64,000 bases of DNA from Streptomyces monomycini (GTDB lineage Bacteria; Actinomycetota; Actinomycetes; Streptomycetales; Streptomycetaceae). Below are positions 26,241 to 35,933 of the stretch, piece after piece. The notes below the pieces were generated by a model that did no database searches, was not told the origin of the DNA, and worked only from the letters and a program-made list of their open reading frames with translations. Location of the stretch: contig NZ_JAFIQY010000003.1 of NCBI RefSeq assembly GCF_022271435.1, forward strand, positions 124,001 through 188,000, given 5' to 3'. The translations under genes were made by a program, and so were the position numbers. Positions within the stretch are counted from its first letter, which is position 1, and each line of letters opens with the position of its first letter.

Positions 26241-29200
26241 GCGTCGGCTCCCAGCTGGATCGTGGCGGCCGGACGGTAAAGGAAGACACCGAGGACGTCC
26301 GGATCGCCCTGCGGGACGGCCTTCAGGCCGGCGAGACGGGCCCGGGCGGCGGTGCGGACCCGGTGGTGCGAGGCTTCCAGCTCCTTCGCGGCCGCCTGGG
26401 AGCGCAGGCGCAGTTCGTCCATGAGTCCGGTTTTCAGGGCGGCGAGGATCGACGCGATGTGGTCGGTGGCGAAACCCGGGTCGGAGTTCCCCGTGGCGCG
26501 GGCCTCCAGGAGGGCCAGCGCCTCCTCGTCCGGCAGCCAATGCGGAGCGTCGGGTCTGCCCTGGTAGGCCACCACCCTCGCGTCCTCGGCGAGTTGGGGG
26601 CGGATTTTGCCGTCGCGGGTGGGCAGGCTGAGCTGGAAGCGGTGGCGCACGAGGAGCATGGTGGTGGGCCGTCGTACGGCGTTCGTACGGATCACGCCGC
26701 AGCGACGGGCCGGGCGCTGCCAGGCCGGGAACTTCTCGTCTAGGGCGGTGTCCAGGACGAAGCGGGCGATCGCGGCCACCACCGGGTCGGTGCGGGTGAG
26801 CGCCGCCTCGCCGCGCGGAGCGCTCGGCGCGTCGTGGAAGACCACCGGGCGCGGGTGGCGGGGGCCGAGCGCCGCGGTCACGGCGTCGCGCAGGCCCTGC
26901 GGAAGCGCGTCGGTGTGGGCGGTGAACCCGCCCTGCTTGCGGTCGGCGGGCACCCCGCGCAGTGCGCCGAGCGCGCGGCGGGTGAACTCCCTGACCTCCT
27001 CGCCGGTGCCGAGCGCGGCACGGATCTCAGCGACCTCGGTGGCCACGTCCTCCTTCTTGATCCGGTTCTGGGCGTAGAGGGACCGGGACGCCTTCTCGCG
27101 CTCGGCGGAGGACTCCCAGGCGAGCTCCAACTGCTGGGCAGTGGGCAGCTGTTCGCGCTCGAACAGCCCCTCCTGCTCGAAGGAAGGGGTCTCGCCGCGC
27201 AGGATCAGCTCTTCGAAGACCGCCTGCATGGCGCTCTCCGCCTGCTGCGGCACGGGGACGGAGATGCCGGTGGCGCGGCGGATGCGCTCGTGCTTGCGTA
27301 GCAGCACCTTCAGGACGATGTCGTCGACCGGGTTGTCCGCCCCGTACAGGGTCAGGGCCTTCACTGTGTCCGTGCGCTGCCCGAAGCGGTCGACACGACC
27401 CTCGCGCTGCTCGTGACGGGTCGGATTCCAGGCCAGGTCGTAGTGGATGACGGCGTCGAAGGACTCCTGGAGGTTGACGCCCTCGGACAGGCAGTCGGTG
27501 GCCACCAGGACGCGCCGCTCGGGGGCGGGCTCGCCGTTCTCGTCCGCGCTGGTGAGTTCGGCGATCCGGTTCAGGCGCATGTCGGGCGAGAGTTCGCCGG
27601 TGACGGATGCGACCGCTACCGGGTGGTCGGTGCCTCTCTTGTTGAGCACCTTCTTCAGGTGGTCGGCGACGTAGTCGGATGTGGCGATGTAGCGGCAGAA
27701 CACGATCGGCCGGTAACCGGAGTCGAGGAGGTCGGTCACCGTCGCCACCAGCTTCTTCAGCTTGGTGTCGCGCGTGGGGCCGGCGAGCTTGCCCGCGGCC
27801 TCGGCCATGGCGACGAGACGGGCCTTCTCCTCGGCATCGAGATCGTCGGGGCCGGTCGCTTCGGTCGTGGTCGTGGCGGTGGGCAGCAGGCTGCCCGGGA
27901 CCTCGTCCGCGGACTGAGCGTTGTCGGTGTCCGCCGGGTCCGAGACGGTCACCTGCCCGGTGCGGTCCACCTCGTCGGGGGTGTCAGCCTCCTGGACACC
28001 GGCCCTGGTGTTCAACGACCGTACGGCGGCAGCGGGCGAGGAGGACAGAGTGCGCAGCAGCGCCAGCGTCGACCACCAGCGCTGCCGCTGCTGCAACGCC
28101 CCGTCGGCGGAACGCACCGTCTCGCGGGCGTACGCGAGGACCTCGGCGAGCAGGGCACGGTAGTCGCGGTGCAGAGTGTAGGAGACTTCGGCGGTGTCCC
28201 GGCTGGAGGGGAAGTGCGCTCCGTCCTGGAAGTCCTCACGGATGTCGGCACGGCGGCGCTGCACGAAGAACTGGGCGAGCAGCTCACGGCCTGCGCGGGA
28301 TTCGAAGCCCACGGTGGCGAGGCGGGCGTCGAGCAGCCCGAGCAGCCGTCGGAAGGGCTCCTCCTTGCCGCTGTGCGGGGTCGCGGTGACCAGGAGGAGG
28401 TGGCGGTCGGGGACGTCGGCGAGCGCGCGCAGCAGTCCGTAGCGCTGCTGCGAGGCGCGCGCCGAGACCTGCGCCGTGGAGTCCGCGACACAGGTGTGCG
28501 CCTCGTCGACGATCACTAGGTCGGGGCAGTTGTTCAGGAAGTCCTCGCGGTGGCGGGGCGACTTGATGAAGTCGGTGGAGACGACGTAGGCGCCGTCGGG
28601 GCGGAACACCGTCTGCCCGTACGGTGTCTCGCGCTCAAGGCGGCCGATCGTGGCGGGCAGCACCAGCCGCGCGTCGATGCCGAACTTGCCCCGCAGCTCG
28701 GCCCGCCACTGCTCGGCGAGCGCAGGGGAGCACAGCACGACCAGGCCGCGGGCGTCGCCCTGGGCGAGCAGTTCGGCCGCGATGAGACCGGCCTCGACGG
28801 TCTTGCCGATGCCCACGTCGTCGGCGATCAGCAGCCGCACGGTGTCCTGGCGCAGCGCCATCATCAGCGGTACCAGCTGATACGGACGCGGGTCCACGGC
28901 GATCGAGGCGAGCGACCGGAAGGGGCCCGCCCCGGCCCGGAACCCGATCCGCAGGGCGGTGCGCAGCAGACCGGCGGTGTGCTGGTCGCCGAGGTCACCG
29001 GGCGTGGGCGGGGCGAATGTGGCGGGCACCACGGTCTCCAGGTCAGGCAGCACCCCCGCGATGTCGACATCGGCGCCGCCCAGCGGGCGCAGCACGAGGA
29101 GGTCCTCGGTGGAGTCCGGCAGCACCACCCATTCGCGGCCCCGGGCATGGACGAGGGAGCCGACGGCGTACTTCGGGGCCGGCGTGGCGGCGGTGGTCAT
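26237..29200 (-). CDS. DrmD-like SNF2 superfamily 2 helicase
   Basis: 987 aa. ATG follows [15 protein letters not shown] (about 126-134) is the SNF2-type Walker A, LVIVDEAH the DEAH box, ATPHSGKEE motif III, then a helicase C lobe with [33 protein letters not shown] and [13 protein letters not shown] (motif VI). A charged acidic/Thr-rich insert separates the lobes. The arrangement matches DISARM DrmD, a double-stranded DNA translocase. Translation is coupled to the methylase by a 4-bp overlap; the large DUF1998 helicase lies 100 bp upstream on the same strand. Confidence 0.85.
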   Translation of the reverse strand: MTTAATPAPKYAVGSLVHARGREWVVLPDSTEDLLVLRPLGGADVDIAGVLPDLETVVPATFAPPTPGDLGDQHTAGLLRTALRIGFRAGAGPFRSLASIAVDPRPYQLVPLMMALRQDTVRLLIADDVGIGKTVEAGLIAAELLAQGDARGLVVLCSPALAEQWRAELRGKFGIDARLVLPATIGRLERETPYGQTVFRPDGAYVVSTDFIKSPRHREDFLNNCPDLVIVDEAHTCVADSTAQVSARASQQRYGLLRALADVPDRHLLLVTATPHSGKEEPFRRLLGLLDARLATVGFESRAGRELLAQFFVQRRRADIREDFQDGAHFPSSRDTAEVSYTLHRDYRALLAEVLAYARETVRSADGALQQRQRWWSTLALLRTLSSSPAAAVRSLNTRAGVQEADTPDEVDRTGQVTVSDPADTDNAQSADEVPGSLLPTATTTTEATGPDDLDAEEKARLVAMAEAAGKLAGPTRDTKLKKLVATVTDLLDSGYRPIVFCRYIATSDYVADHLKKVLNKRGTDHPVAVASVTGELSPDMRLNRIAELTSADENGEPAPERRVLVATDCLSEGVNLQESFDAVIHYDLAWNPTRHEQREGRVDRFGQRTDTVKALTLYGADNPVDDIVLKVLLRKHERIRRATGISVPVPQQAESAMQAVFEELILRGETPSFEQEGLFEREQLPTAQQLELAWESSAEREKASRSLYAQNRIKKEDVATEVAEIRAALGTGEEVREFTRRALGALRGVPADRKQGGFTAHTDALPQGLRDAVTAALGPRHPRPVVFHDAPSAPRGEAALTRTDPVVAAIARFVLDTALDEKFPAWQRPARRCGVIRTNAVRRPTTMLLVRHRFQLSLPTRDGKIRPQLAEDARVVAYQGRPDAPHWLPDEEALALLEARATGNSDPGFATDHIASILAALKTGLMDELRLRSQAAAKELEASHHRVRTAARARLAGLKAVPQGDPDVLGVFLYRPAATIQLGADA

Positions 29201-29300
29201 ACGGGCCTTCCGGGTGGGCGCGGGCGGGTTTGGCGTACGTACAGAACTGGGGAGAGGCGGCCGTCGGCCGACGCTGCTGGGCGTGGCGTCCGGCCGCAGG

Positions 29301-32300
29301 TCAGCGGCGGGGTTCGCCGAACACCTGAGGATACTCGGCGACCTTCTTGGACCAGTCGTCGTCGTAACGGACGCGGACCACTTCCCAGCCGAAGTCCTTC
29401 AGCCGTTCCTCCGCCTCTTCGTCACGCAGCACGATGTCGTCGTGGTCGTGGTGCGGGCCGTCGACGAAGACCGCGATCGGACCGAACCCGGTGTCGTACA
29501 CGAAGTCCGGTTTGGACAGCGCCTCGCGCACCTTGATCTGCTGGTGATCCGGGAGCCGGTGGCCGTGCGACCTCAGGTACTCGACGAAGCGCTCCTCCAG
29601 GGTGGAGTCGGCGCCCTGCCGAAGCGCATCGGCGTGCTCGTCGCGCGAACGTCCTGGGGTGGACTCGCCGACGGTGCCGTCCGCGAACGCCTGAAGCAGG
29701 TCGCGCACCAGCTGCCGGTCGATGACGCGGTGGTGACGCTGGTTGGCGAAAGACAGCAGGCAGTCGTAGCAGCCCTTCTCGCACGGATCACCATTTGTCT
29801 TCTCGTCGCCGCGGTCACGCCCCAGCTGATCGAAGTGGGCGATCTCCAGAGCCTTGCGCGCAGCGTTCGCCAGGGCTCCTGGCTCGGCCTGGAGCCGCCG
29901 CAGCACGCCCGCGCCGCCCTCCGCGCTCTCGATGAACAGGAGGCGCTCACGCGGCCCGTCGTGCGGCGGCAGCTCCTCGGTGTCGAGTTCGGCGTCCTCC
30001 AGCTGGAACTCGGCCTCGATGCCCCGCTCCAGGGCGTACTGGAGGGTGAGGGCGGTGTCCCGGTCGACCGGCTCGGCCAGGTGGAGGACGAGAATGTTCC
30101 GGGTGTCCTGCACGTACGGGATCACCGGCATCTTGCGGTGGGCCTTCTCGGCGTCCGCGAGTCCTTCCTGCTCCTGGGGAGTCTCCCTGCCGCCCTTCTT
30201 GGCCGCGCCGCCCGCGAGCCACTCGCCCGTCACCGGGTCCATCCAGAAGCCGATCTCGCCCCTGGCGACGGAGCGGCGGTAGCCGAGGTTGGTGAGCCTG
30301 ATGGTGGCGCTGTCTCCGTACGCCAGCTCGGCGAGGGCACGGCCGGAGGCGGTCTGCGCCATGGCGCGCAGGGATCCGTCGCGGCCGTCCTCGTGCTTCT
30401 TGAAGCGGTAGGAGATCTCCACCTTGTAACCGGTGCGCTGGCGCTCCTCCTCGTCGGAGGAGATCCGATCGCGGCGGTGGGTGAAGACGGTGTGCAGGTG
30501 CAGCAGACCCGTCCGCGCGTCGCCGAGGCCGCTGCCGCAACCCATACAGACGTCCTCGTGCTGCTCCTCCGGGGACAGGTAGCCGCAGGCCCCGCACACC
30601 TTCGCGCTCTCGGTAGTCAGCTCACCCGCGGTGTCCGGCGGCAGCTGTACCCGGTCCACCTTGTAGCGGCTGCCCTCGTGGTAGATGAGCGCGCCGGGCC
30701 CGAACTCGCGGATCGCGATGAACCGGGAGCGCTGCAGGTAGTCGCCGTCGTAGCCGCCACGGCTGGTGCGGCCGGTGCCCGGGATGTACGCGGCGAGCGG
30801 CAGCCTGGGGAAGGAGTAGCCCGGCAGGAAGCCCTCGGAGGCGAAGTAGCGGTACGGGAAGAAATCCGACATTACGGTCCGCTCGCCGCCCTGTTCGTTG
30901 CGCAGCAATGCGAGCTGACTCTCGGCCTGCGCGCGACGGCGCTTGGCCTGGTCCTTGGAGCGGCCCGTGGCGGTGCGGTTGAGAATGTTGCGGTGCTGGA
31001 TCTCGCGCTCTTCGAGGGCCTGCCTGAAGAGGTTTTTCCAGCGCCCGCACGCCTTGCGGAAGCTGCCCGGCGCGGCCTCAACGGTCTGCTCCAGCCATCG
31101 CTCGTGCCACCAGGACGTGGCGCGCAGCAGATCGCCACAGCCGTCCAGGACAGTACGGGCACGCTCCAGGGCGCGGCGGCGGGCAGCCGGCTCCTCGATG
31201 GCCGTGACCACAGACGATGCCAGCTCCAGCGAGGGGTGGTCGCCATCGGCATCGATCAGCCGGGCCATGCTGGTGCCGAGATCGAGCCGGGTCTCGGCGA
31301 GCCAGATCGCGTGCACGTGGGAGGCGAGCAGATCCTCGTTGGCTAGATCGAGCCGGGGCGGGGCAACCCGGCCAGCCACCATCTGCTCGCGTCGGGTGAA
31401 GTAGTACTGGTCGTGACTGTTGCCGGTCGCGCAGTACGTGGTCACGAGCGCGGGCTGGCCGCTGCGGCCCGCGCGGCCGGAGCGCTGCGCGTAGTTGGCG
31501 GGGGTCGGCGGCACGTTACGCAGGTTGACGGCGTTGAGGTTCTTGATGTCGACGCCGAGTTCCATCGTCGGCGAGCAGTACAGGAGGGGAAGCCGGGTGC
31601 CCTCGCCGAAGAGGTCCTCGCGCTCCTGGCGGACGTCGGGGTGGACCTGGGCCGTGTGCTCGGCGGCGTGCAGACCGGCGAAGGTGGCGGCGATGTCCTG
31701 GTAGAGCCGCTTGAAGAAGGCGTTGACGCGGGGGCCGCGCTCGTCACGGTAGGTACGGCGCAGGCGGTCCACGGCGCCGTGATCGTCGTCGCGGGCGTGC
31801 CAGCGGATGACGGTGTGGTTGATCCGGTAGCCGGGCTCCTCGCCCCGCCCCTGGGAGACCTCGGCCAGGACTCCGCCGTCGGCCAGGACCCGGAGCAGGT
31901 CGCGGATGACGTCCTGGGCTTCGTCAAGGGAGAGTCCCTGCCCCCAGCCGGGGAAGGTCGTGTCCTTGCGGACATGGCGGCCGAACGCGGTGCGGCCGGT
32001 CAGGTTCAGCTCGCTGCGGCCGCGCCCCGTGCGGCCGGGGCGACCGGGCCGGGCCACGGCGAACTTGGCCGGAGGCGGCGCCGCCTCCGTGTCTGCGATC
32101 CCCCACGCGTCGTTGAGCCGCGCCGACTCCTTGCGGAGTTCGGCGAACTTGGCCTCGGTGAAGTAGGGCGTGTCCACGGCCCGTTGGCGCCGCAGTTCGT
32201 CCATGAGGACCTTGGACAGCCGTTGGCGTGCCTCGGGAGTGGCCGTGCGCAGCGGGCCCACGGTGTCCCGCCACCGGTCCTCGTCGCCGGCGATGGCGTC

Positions 32301-34574
32301 GAGCCCCCCGTACTCCAGACCGAGCAGCCCGGTCTGTTCCAGGTTGGGCATGGTGACACGCCAGCCGCGTTCCAGGTCGAGGAAGAGGCGGTACTCAGCG
32401 ACCGTGGCCAGTGCCTCCAGTGTGCTCTCGGCCAGCTCCTCGATCTCGGTGGGCTTGGCCGCGTACTCGTGCGGGGAGAGCCCCATCGCCGCCACCACGT
32501 CCTCGCCGAGCCGCTTCCAGCGGAGCCCCTTGTCACCGGCGGCGATCATCGCCCGGTACAGGGCACCGCGCAGCTGCGTGACCATGACGAAGTCGTTGAA
32601 GTGGCCCGACTGCAGGCTCGCGTCCTGCCGGTTGTCAACGAAGGTCAGCAACTTCCTTGCGTCCTTGTCGAGCTCGCCCTCAGGAATGCTCTTGAGGTGA
32701 CGCACGATCGAGGCACTGACGACGGATGTGGCGGTTGAGCGGCCCTCCTGATCGAGGGTCATCAGCTTGGCGAAGTCCCGCTCCTTGACCTGCTCGTAGC
32801 CGACGCCGCACTCCAGGCAGAAGAGGAACGGAGCAGGCAGATACGCCGCGTAGACGCCGCCGTTCGCCTTTCCTCCTCCGATGCCGTCCGGGCGCACCCA
32901 CACCGGCTGCGGCGCCCGCTTCCTGCGGCTCGCGGTGAGCACCGGGGCACCCTTGCGCTCGTCGAAGGTGAGCCAGCTGTCGGGGAAGCGCCGCTGCTCA
33001 ATGGCGTCGCCGACCTGCTCCGGCCACGGGTTGGCGGCCGAGATGTACAGATATCCCTGCTCGTCGTCCTCGTCCTCGCGCGTACGGAAGGCGACGGAGC
33101 CGTCGTCCCCCTCATCGCGGGCAACCATCAGGTACTCCTGCCCGCATTCGCGGCAGAAGGACAGCGGCAGCAGCAGCTTCTCGGGGGCGTTCGGGACACG
33201 CTGCTGGTAGGTGCGGGTGATGTGACGGTCGGCCTCTCCCTCGAGGGATACGTAGACAGATCCGCCCTTGGACAGGAACTGGTGCAGCCTGAAGGCGAAC
33301 AGCGGACGGTTGTCCTCGGTACTGCGGGCGGCCGCTCCCGCCTGGAGGGTGGACCGGATACCCTCCGCGCACGCCTCGTACCGGCGCTCCTCCGGGTCGT
33401 CCTCCGCGATGCCGAACGCCTCGGAGCGCAGGCGCACCGCAGCGGCCTCCACGGTGAGCGGTTCTGCACGGACCAGGAGCGTGCTGCCGTCCTCGTCCTC
33501 GGTCTCGACCAGGCCGAAGGCGGTCTCGATCCAGCGGGCCAGCGGATCGGCGGCCAGCCGCCCGTACTCGGCCGGAGGGTTGTTGTCCCTCACTCGCGCG
33601 GAGAGTTCGGATGGCGTGGGCACGGCGTCGCCAGTCGCCCGCACCAGGGTCTCGCCGACCACTCTCTCCGGGGAGATCTCCGTGTCGAAGAGGGTGGAGG
33701 CGACGCGGGCGACCTCGCTGCGGCGCGCGGCGGGCGTGCCGTCGGTGGCCATCGTCGCGGACGTGCCCACGCACTGCAGGTCGGGTGACTCGCATGCCTC
33801 GCGTACACGCCGCACCAGCACGGCGACGTCGGCACCCTGCCGCCCCCGGTAGGTGTGCAGCTCGTCGAGGACGAGGAAGCGCAGCCCCTTAGCCGCCCCG
33901 ATGAGCTTCTCGCGCTCCTTGGGCCGGGTGAGCATCAGCTCCAACATCACGTAGTTGGTGAGCAGGATGTCCGGCTTGGACTCGCGGATGGCCTCCTTCT
34001 CGTCGTCCCTCTCCTGACCGGTGTAGCGGGCATAGGTGACCGGCTCGCCCCCCTCCCCGTACCCGGCGGTGAGGAACTTCGCCAGCTCCCGCTCCTGGCT
34101 GTTGGCGAGGGCGTTCATGGGGTAGACGATGATCGCCTTGATGCCGGGCGCGGCGCCGGCCTCCTTCTCGCGCAGCACCCGGTCGACGATCGGCACGATG
34201 TAGCCGAGGCTCTTGCCGGAGCCGGTACCGGTGGTCAGGACGTACGACTCCCCGGAGCCGGCCGCCTCGATCGCCTCCAGCTGGTGCTGGTGGAAATGGA
34301 TCGGGCGGACGGTGGCGCCCCGCTCGTCCTTGCCCGCACGGAAGATGTCCGCGCACGCCGGGTGCAGGAGTCCCCCCGGCCGCGCAAGGTCCTCGACCGA
34401 ACCACCGGCCGCGAAGCTCGGGTTGAGGGAGAGATAAGGGTCGGGCCACTGGTCTCCGTCGGCGAGCGACTTCGCTACCTGTGCGTCGATACGGGCGTCG
34501 TCGATCACCACCGATCCGGACGTGTACTCCTTATAGTCCCGGATGAGCCGCTGGTGCACCTTGAAGACGTCCAC
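29301..34574 (-). CDS. Large DEAD/DEAH helicase with DUF1998 and C-terminal nuclease-like domain (DrmA/DrmB- or DruE-like)
   Basis: 1757 aa from GTG 34574, preceded by GTGGGGAAC; an ATG at 34661 lacks a ribosome site. Walker A TGTGSGK (115-121), a VLDELHTY box, helicase C with LLYCSPTMELGVDIK and YAQRSGRAGRSGQ. The second half has several Cys pairs (CRECGQEY, CLECGVGY, CGACGY...CMGCG) and DUF1998 with PCEKGCYDCLLSF. The last ~110 residues (KPDFVYDTGFGPIAVFVDGPHH) look like a DUF559/Vsr-type endonuclease fold. DISARM splits helicase (DrmA) and DUF1998 (DrmB) into two genes; Druantia DruE is one large helicase-DUF1998 protein. This gene resembles DruE in build but sits beside DrmD and DrmMI types. 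First gene of the operon; its promoter region carries a shared motif. Confidence 0.8.
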   Translation of the reverse strand: MDVFKVHQRLIRDYKEYTSGSVVIDDARIDAQVAKSLADGDQWPDPYLSLNPSFAAGGSVEDLARPGGLLHPACADIFRAGKDERGATVRPIHFHQHQLEAIEAAGSGESYVLTTGTGSGKSLGYIVPIVDRVLREKEAGAAPGIKAIIVYPMNALANSQERELAKFLTAGYGEGGEPVTYARYTGQERDDEKEAIRESKPDILLTNYVMLELMLTRPKEREKLIGAAKGLRFLVLDELHTYRGRQGADVAVLVRRVREACESPDLQCVGTSATMATDGTPAARRSEVARVASTLFDTEISPERVVGETLVRATGDAVPTPSELSARVRDNNPPAEYGRLAADPLARWIETAFGLVETEDEDGSTLLVRAEPLTVEAAAVRLRSEAFGIAEDDPEERRYEACAEGIRSTLQAGAAARSTEDNRPLFAFRLHQFLSKGGSVYVSLEGEADRHITRTYQQRVPNAPEKLLLPLSFCRECGQEYLMVARDEGDDGSVAFRTREDEDDEQGYLYISAANPWPEQVGDAIEQRRFPDSWLTFDERKGAPVLTASRRKRAPQPVWVRPDGIGGGKANGGVYAAYLPAPFLFCLECGVGYEQVKERDFAKLMTLDQEGRSTATSVVSASIVRHLKSIPEGELDKDARKLLTFVDNRQDASLQSGHFNDFVMVTQLRGALYRAMIAAGDKGLRWKRLGEDVVAAMGLSPHEYAAKPTEIEELAESTLEALATVAEYRLFLDLERGWRVTMPNLEQTGLLGLEYGGLDAIAGDEDRWRDTVGPLRTATPEARQRLSKVLMDELRRQRAVDTPYFTEAKFAELRKESARLNDAWGIADTEAAPPPAKFAVARPGRPGRTGRGRSELNLTGRTAFGRHVRKDTTFPGWGQGLSLDEAQDVIRDLLRVLADGGVLAEVSQGRGEEPGYRINHTVIRWHARDDDHGAVDRLRRTYRDERGPRVNAFFKRLYQDIAATFAGLHAAEHTAQVHPDVRQEREDLFGEGTRLPLLYCSPTMELGVDIKNLNAVNLRNVPPTPANYAQRSGRAGRSGQPALVTTYCATGNSHDQYYFTRREQMVAGRVAPPRLDLANEDLLASHVHAIWLAETRLDLGTSMARLIDADGDHPSLELASSVVTAIEEPAARRRALERARTVLDGCGDLLRATSWWHERWLEQTVEAAPGSFRKACGRWKNLFRQALEEREIQHRNILNRTATGRSKDQAKRRRAQAESQLALLRNEQGGERTVMSDFFPYRYFASEGFLPGYSFPRLPLAAYIPGTGRTSRGGYDGDYLQRSRFIAIREFGPGALIYHEGSRYKVDRVQLPPDTAGELTTESAKVCGACGYLSPEEQHEDVCMGCGSGLGDARTGLLHLHTVFTHRRDRISSDEEERQRTGYKVEISYRFKKHEDGRDGSLRAMAQTASGRALAELAYGDSATIRLTNLGYRRSVARGEIGFWMDPVTGEWLAGGAAKKGGRETPQEQEGLADAEKAHRKMPVIPYVQDTRNILVLHLAEPVDRDTALTLQYALERGIEAEFQLEDAELDTEELPPHDGPRERLLFIESAEGGAGVLRRLQAEPGALANAARKALEIAHFDQLGRDRGDEKTNGDPCEKGCYDCLLSFANQRHHRVIDRQLVRDLLQAFADGTVGESTPGRSRDEHADALRQGADSTLEERFVEYLRSHGHRLPDHQQIKVREALSKPDFVYDTGFGPIAVFVDGPHHDHDDIVLRDEEAEERLKDFGWEVVRVRYDDDWSKKVAEYPQVFGEPRR

Positions 34575-34679
34575 GTGTTCCCCACTTGTTCCCGAGGCGG
34601 TACGAAGCAACGGTAGCCACCCGCCGACCGCGGCGCGCCACACCCTTGATTGTAACGTCACACATCACAATATGCAGCC

Positions 34680-34697
34680 GTGAACTTAGTCAATGAA
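34680..34697 (-). promoter_or_regulatory. Shared island motif between the large helicase and second kinase genes
   Basis: GTGAACTTAGTCAATGAA, 15 of 18 bases identical to the site at 11983-12000 and in the same relation to a kinase gene. On the minus strand it reads TTGACTAAGTTCACG. It lies in an AT-rich divergent region (34640-34730), 106 bp from the helicase GTG and 137 bp from the kinase ATG. Confidence 0.6.
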
Positions 34698-34816
34698 TAT
34701 TTGCTATGAAGATGTTGATTCACGGAACAACGTGCCCATGCCACACTCTGTCCGATGCGCCCGCTCGGCAGGCGCGTCGGGCCTCGAAGACGGACGCGGA
34801 CGGAGTCGCCCCGCAC

Positions 34817-35788
34817 ATGAACATCGGACCTGTGATCGCCAAGCGCTACCGGATCAAGCGGGAGATCGGCTCCGGCGGCATGGGGGTCGTCTGGCTCGCC
34901 CACGACGAACACCTCGGCCGCGACGTCGCGCTCAAGACCATGAACACGCCCCCTGGCCTGACTCAGGACCAGAACGCCCGGGACGCCGAACGCTTCCGAC
35001 ACGAGGCCCGCGCCGCCGCGCGCCTCGACCACACGGGCATCGCGACCGTCTACGACCTCGGCGAGGAACGCGGCACACGATTCCTGGTCATGCAGTACGT
35101 GACCGGCATCGACCTTGAGGACCGGATCGCCGAGCAGGAGCGACTGAGCATCGAGGAAGCCGCTTCGGTCGGGGTGCAGATCGCCTCCGTCCTCGGCTCC
35201 GTACACGCTCGCGACGTGGTCCACCGCGACCTCAAGGGCCGCAACGTCATCATTCGCACCGACGGCGTGGTCAAGGTCCTCGACTTCGGCGTCGCCGCTT
35301 TCCTCGAACCCGGCATCGCCAAGCTGACCACCACGGGCGAGCGGCCGGGCAGCCTGGAATGCATGGCACCCGAACAGATCTTGGGCAAACCCGTCGACCA
35401 CCGCACCGACCTGTACGCGCTCGGCTGCCTGCTCCACAAGATGCTCACCGGTGAACCCGTCTTCGAGCACCGCTCGGAACTCATGCTCCCCGGCCTTATC
35501 CTCGACCACCAGCCCGTCCCTCTGCGCGACCTGCGTCCCAACACTCCCTCGGACCTGGAAACCCTCGTACTCGAACTCCTCTCCAAGGCGCCGAACGACC
35601 GCCCGGCCCACGCCGGCGAAGTCTGGCGGCGGCTCGCCACCTGGCTCCCCGAACGCGGCGCCCCGGCAGCCGCACTCACCCCCTGGGCCGAGGTCGACCC
35701 ACTGCGCCCTTTCCGGCACCCGATGGGGCCGGATGCACGTCCGGTCCGCTCATGGGCAAGACCTTCACGACCGGGGCGGCCGGACTGA
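34817..35788 (+). CDS. Ser/Thr protein kinase, second of the island
   Basis: 323 aa from ATG 34817 (MNIGPVIAKRYRI, GGAG upstream); a longer start at 34706 has an unlikely Cys/Arg-rich prefix. Glycine loop IGSGGMGVV (18-26), Lys40, HRDLKGRN (136-143; Gly where Pro is usual), DFG (156-158), then a GSLECMAPEQ activation-segment end and DLYALGCLLHKMLTGEPVF. Only the catalytic domain plus ~50 tail residues; no membrane segment. Divergent from the large helicase operon, 117 bp before fic. It mirrors the kinase at 12074, which is divergent from the pPIWI-RE operon. A matching role, kinase control of the divergent defence operon, is a reasonable inference but unproven. Confidence 0.88.
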   Translation: MNIGPVIAKRYRIKREIGSGGMGVVWLAHDEHLGRDVALKTMNTPPGLTQDQNARDAERFRHEARAAARLDHTGIATVYDLGEERGTRFLVMQYVTGIDLEDRIAEQERLSIEEAASVGVQIASVLGSVHARDVVHRDLKGRNVIIRTDGVVKVLDFGVAAFLEPGIAKLTTTGERPGSLECMAPEQILGKPVDHRTDLYALGCLLHKMLTGEPVFEHRSELMLPGLILDHQPVPLRDLRPNTPSDLETLVLELLSKAPNDRPAHAGEVWRRLATWLPERGAPAAALTPWAEVDPLRPFRHPMGPDARPVRSWARPSRPGRPD

Positions 35789-35898
35789 TACCGGCACACA
35801 CCACCTGCACCACGGAAGAGCGGGAGGCTGCATGCCACAGCCAAAAGCCCGCAGCAGCGAGGGAGCTGCCAGGGAAAGGAATCACCCCAGCGACAGGT

Positions 35899-35933
35899 TG
35901 ACTCCATGACACAATTATCATGTCATGGAGTCA
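35899..35933. promoter_or_regulatory. 13-bp perfect inverted repeat over the fic start
   Basis: TGACTCCATGACA and TGTCATGGAGTCA, separated by CAATTATCA. The left arm contains the ATG at 35906 and the right arm ends on the A of the alternative ATG at 35933. It may be a repressor site or, in RNA, a hairpin that hides the start. The 9-bp spacer includes a TTA that is a leucine codon if translation starts at 35906. Confidence 0.65.

Noticed and set aside
26241..26540. Longer start of the large methylase at 26540
   Set aside because: It lies inside the SNF2 helicase gene; GTG 26240 with GTGA overlap is far better.
34706..34816. 37-residue N-terminal extension of the second kinase
   Set aside because: Composition is unlike a kinase N-terminus and it crosses the shared promoter region; ATG 34817 starts just before the kinase fold.
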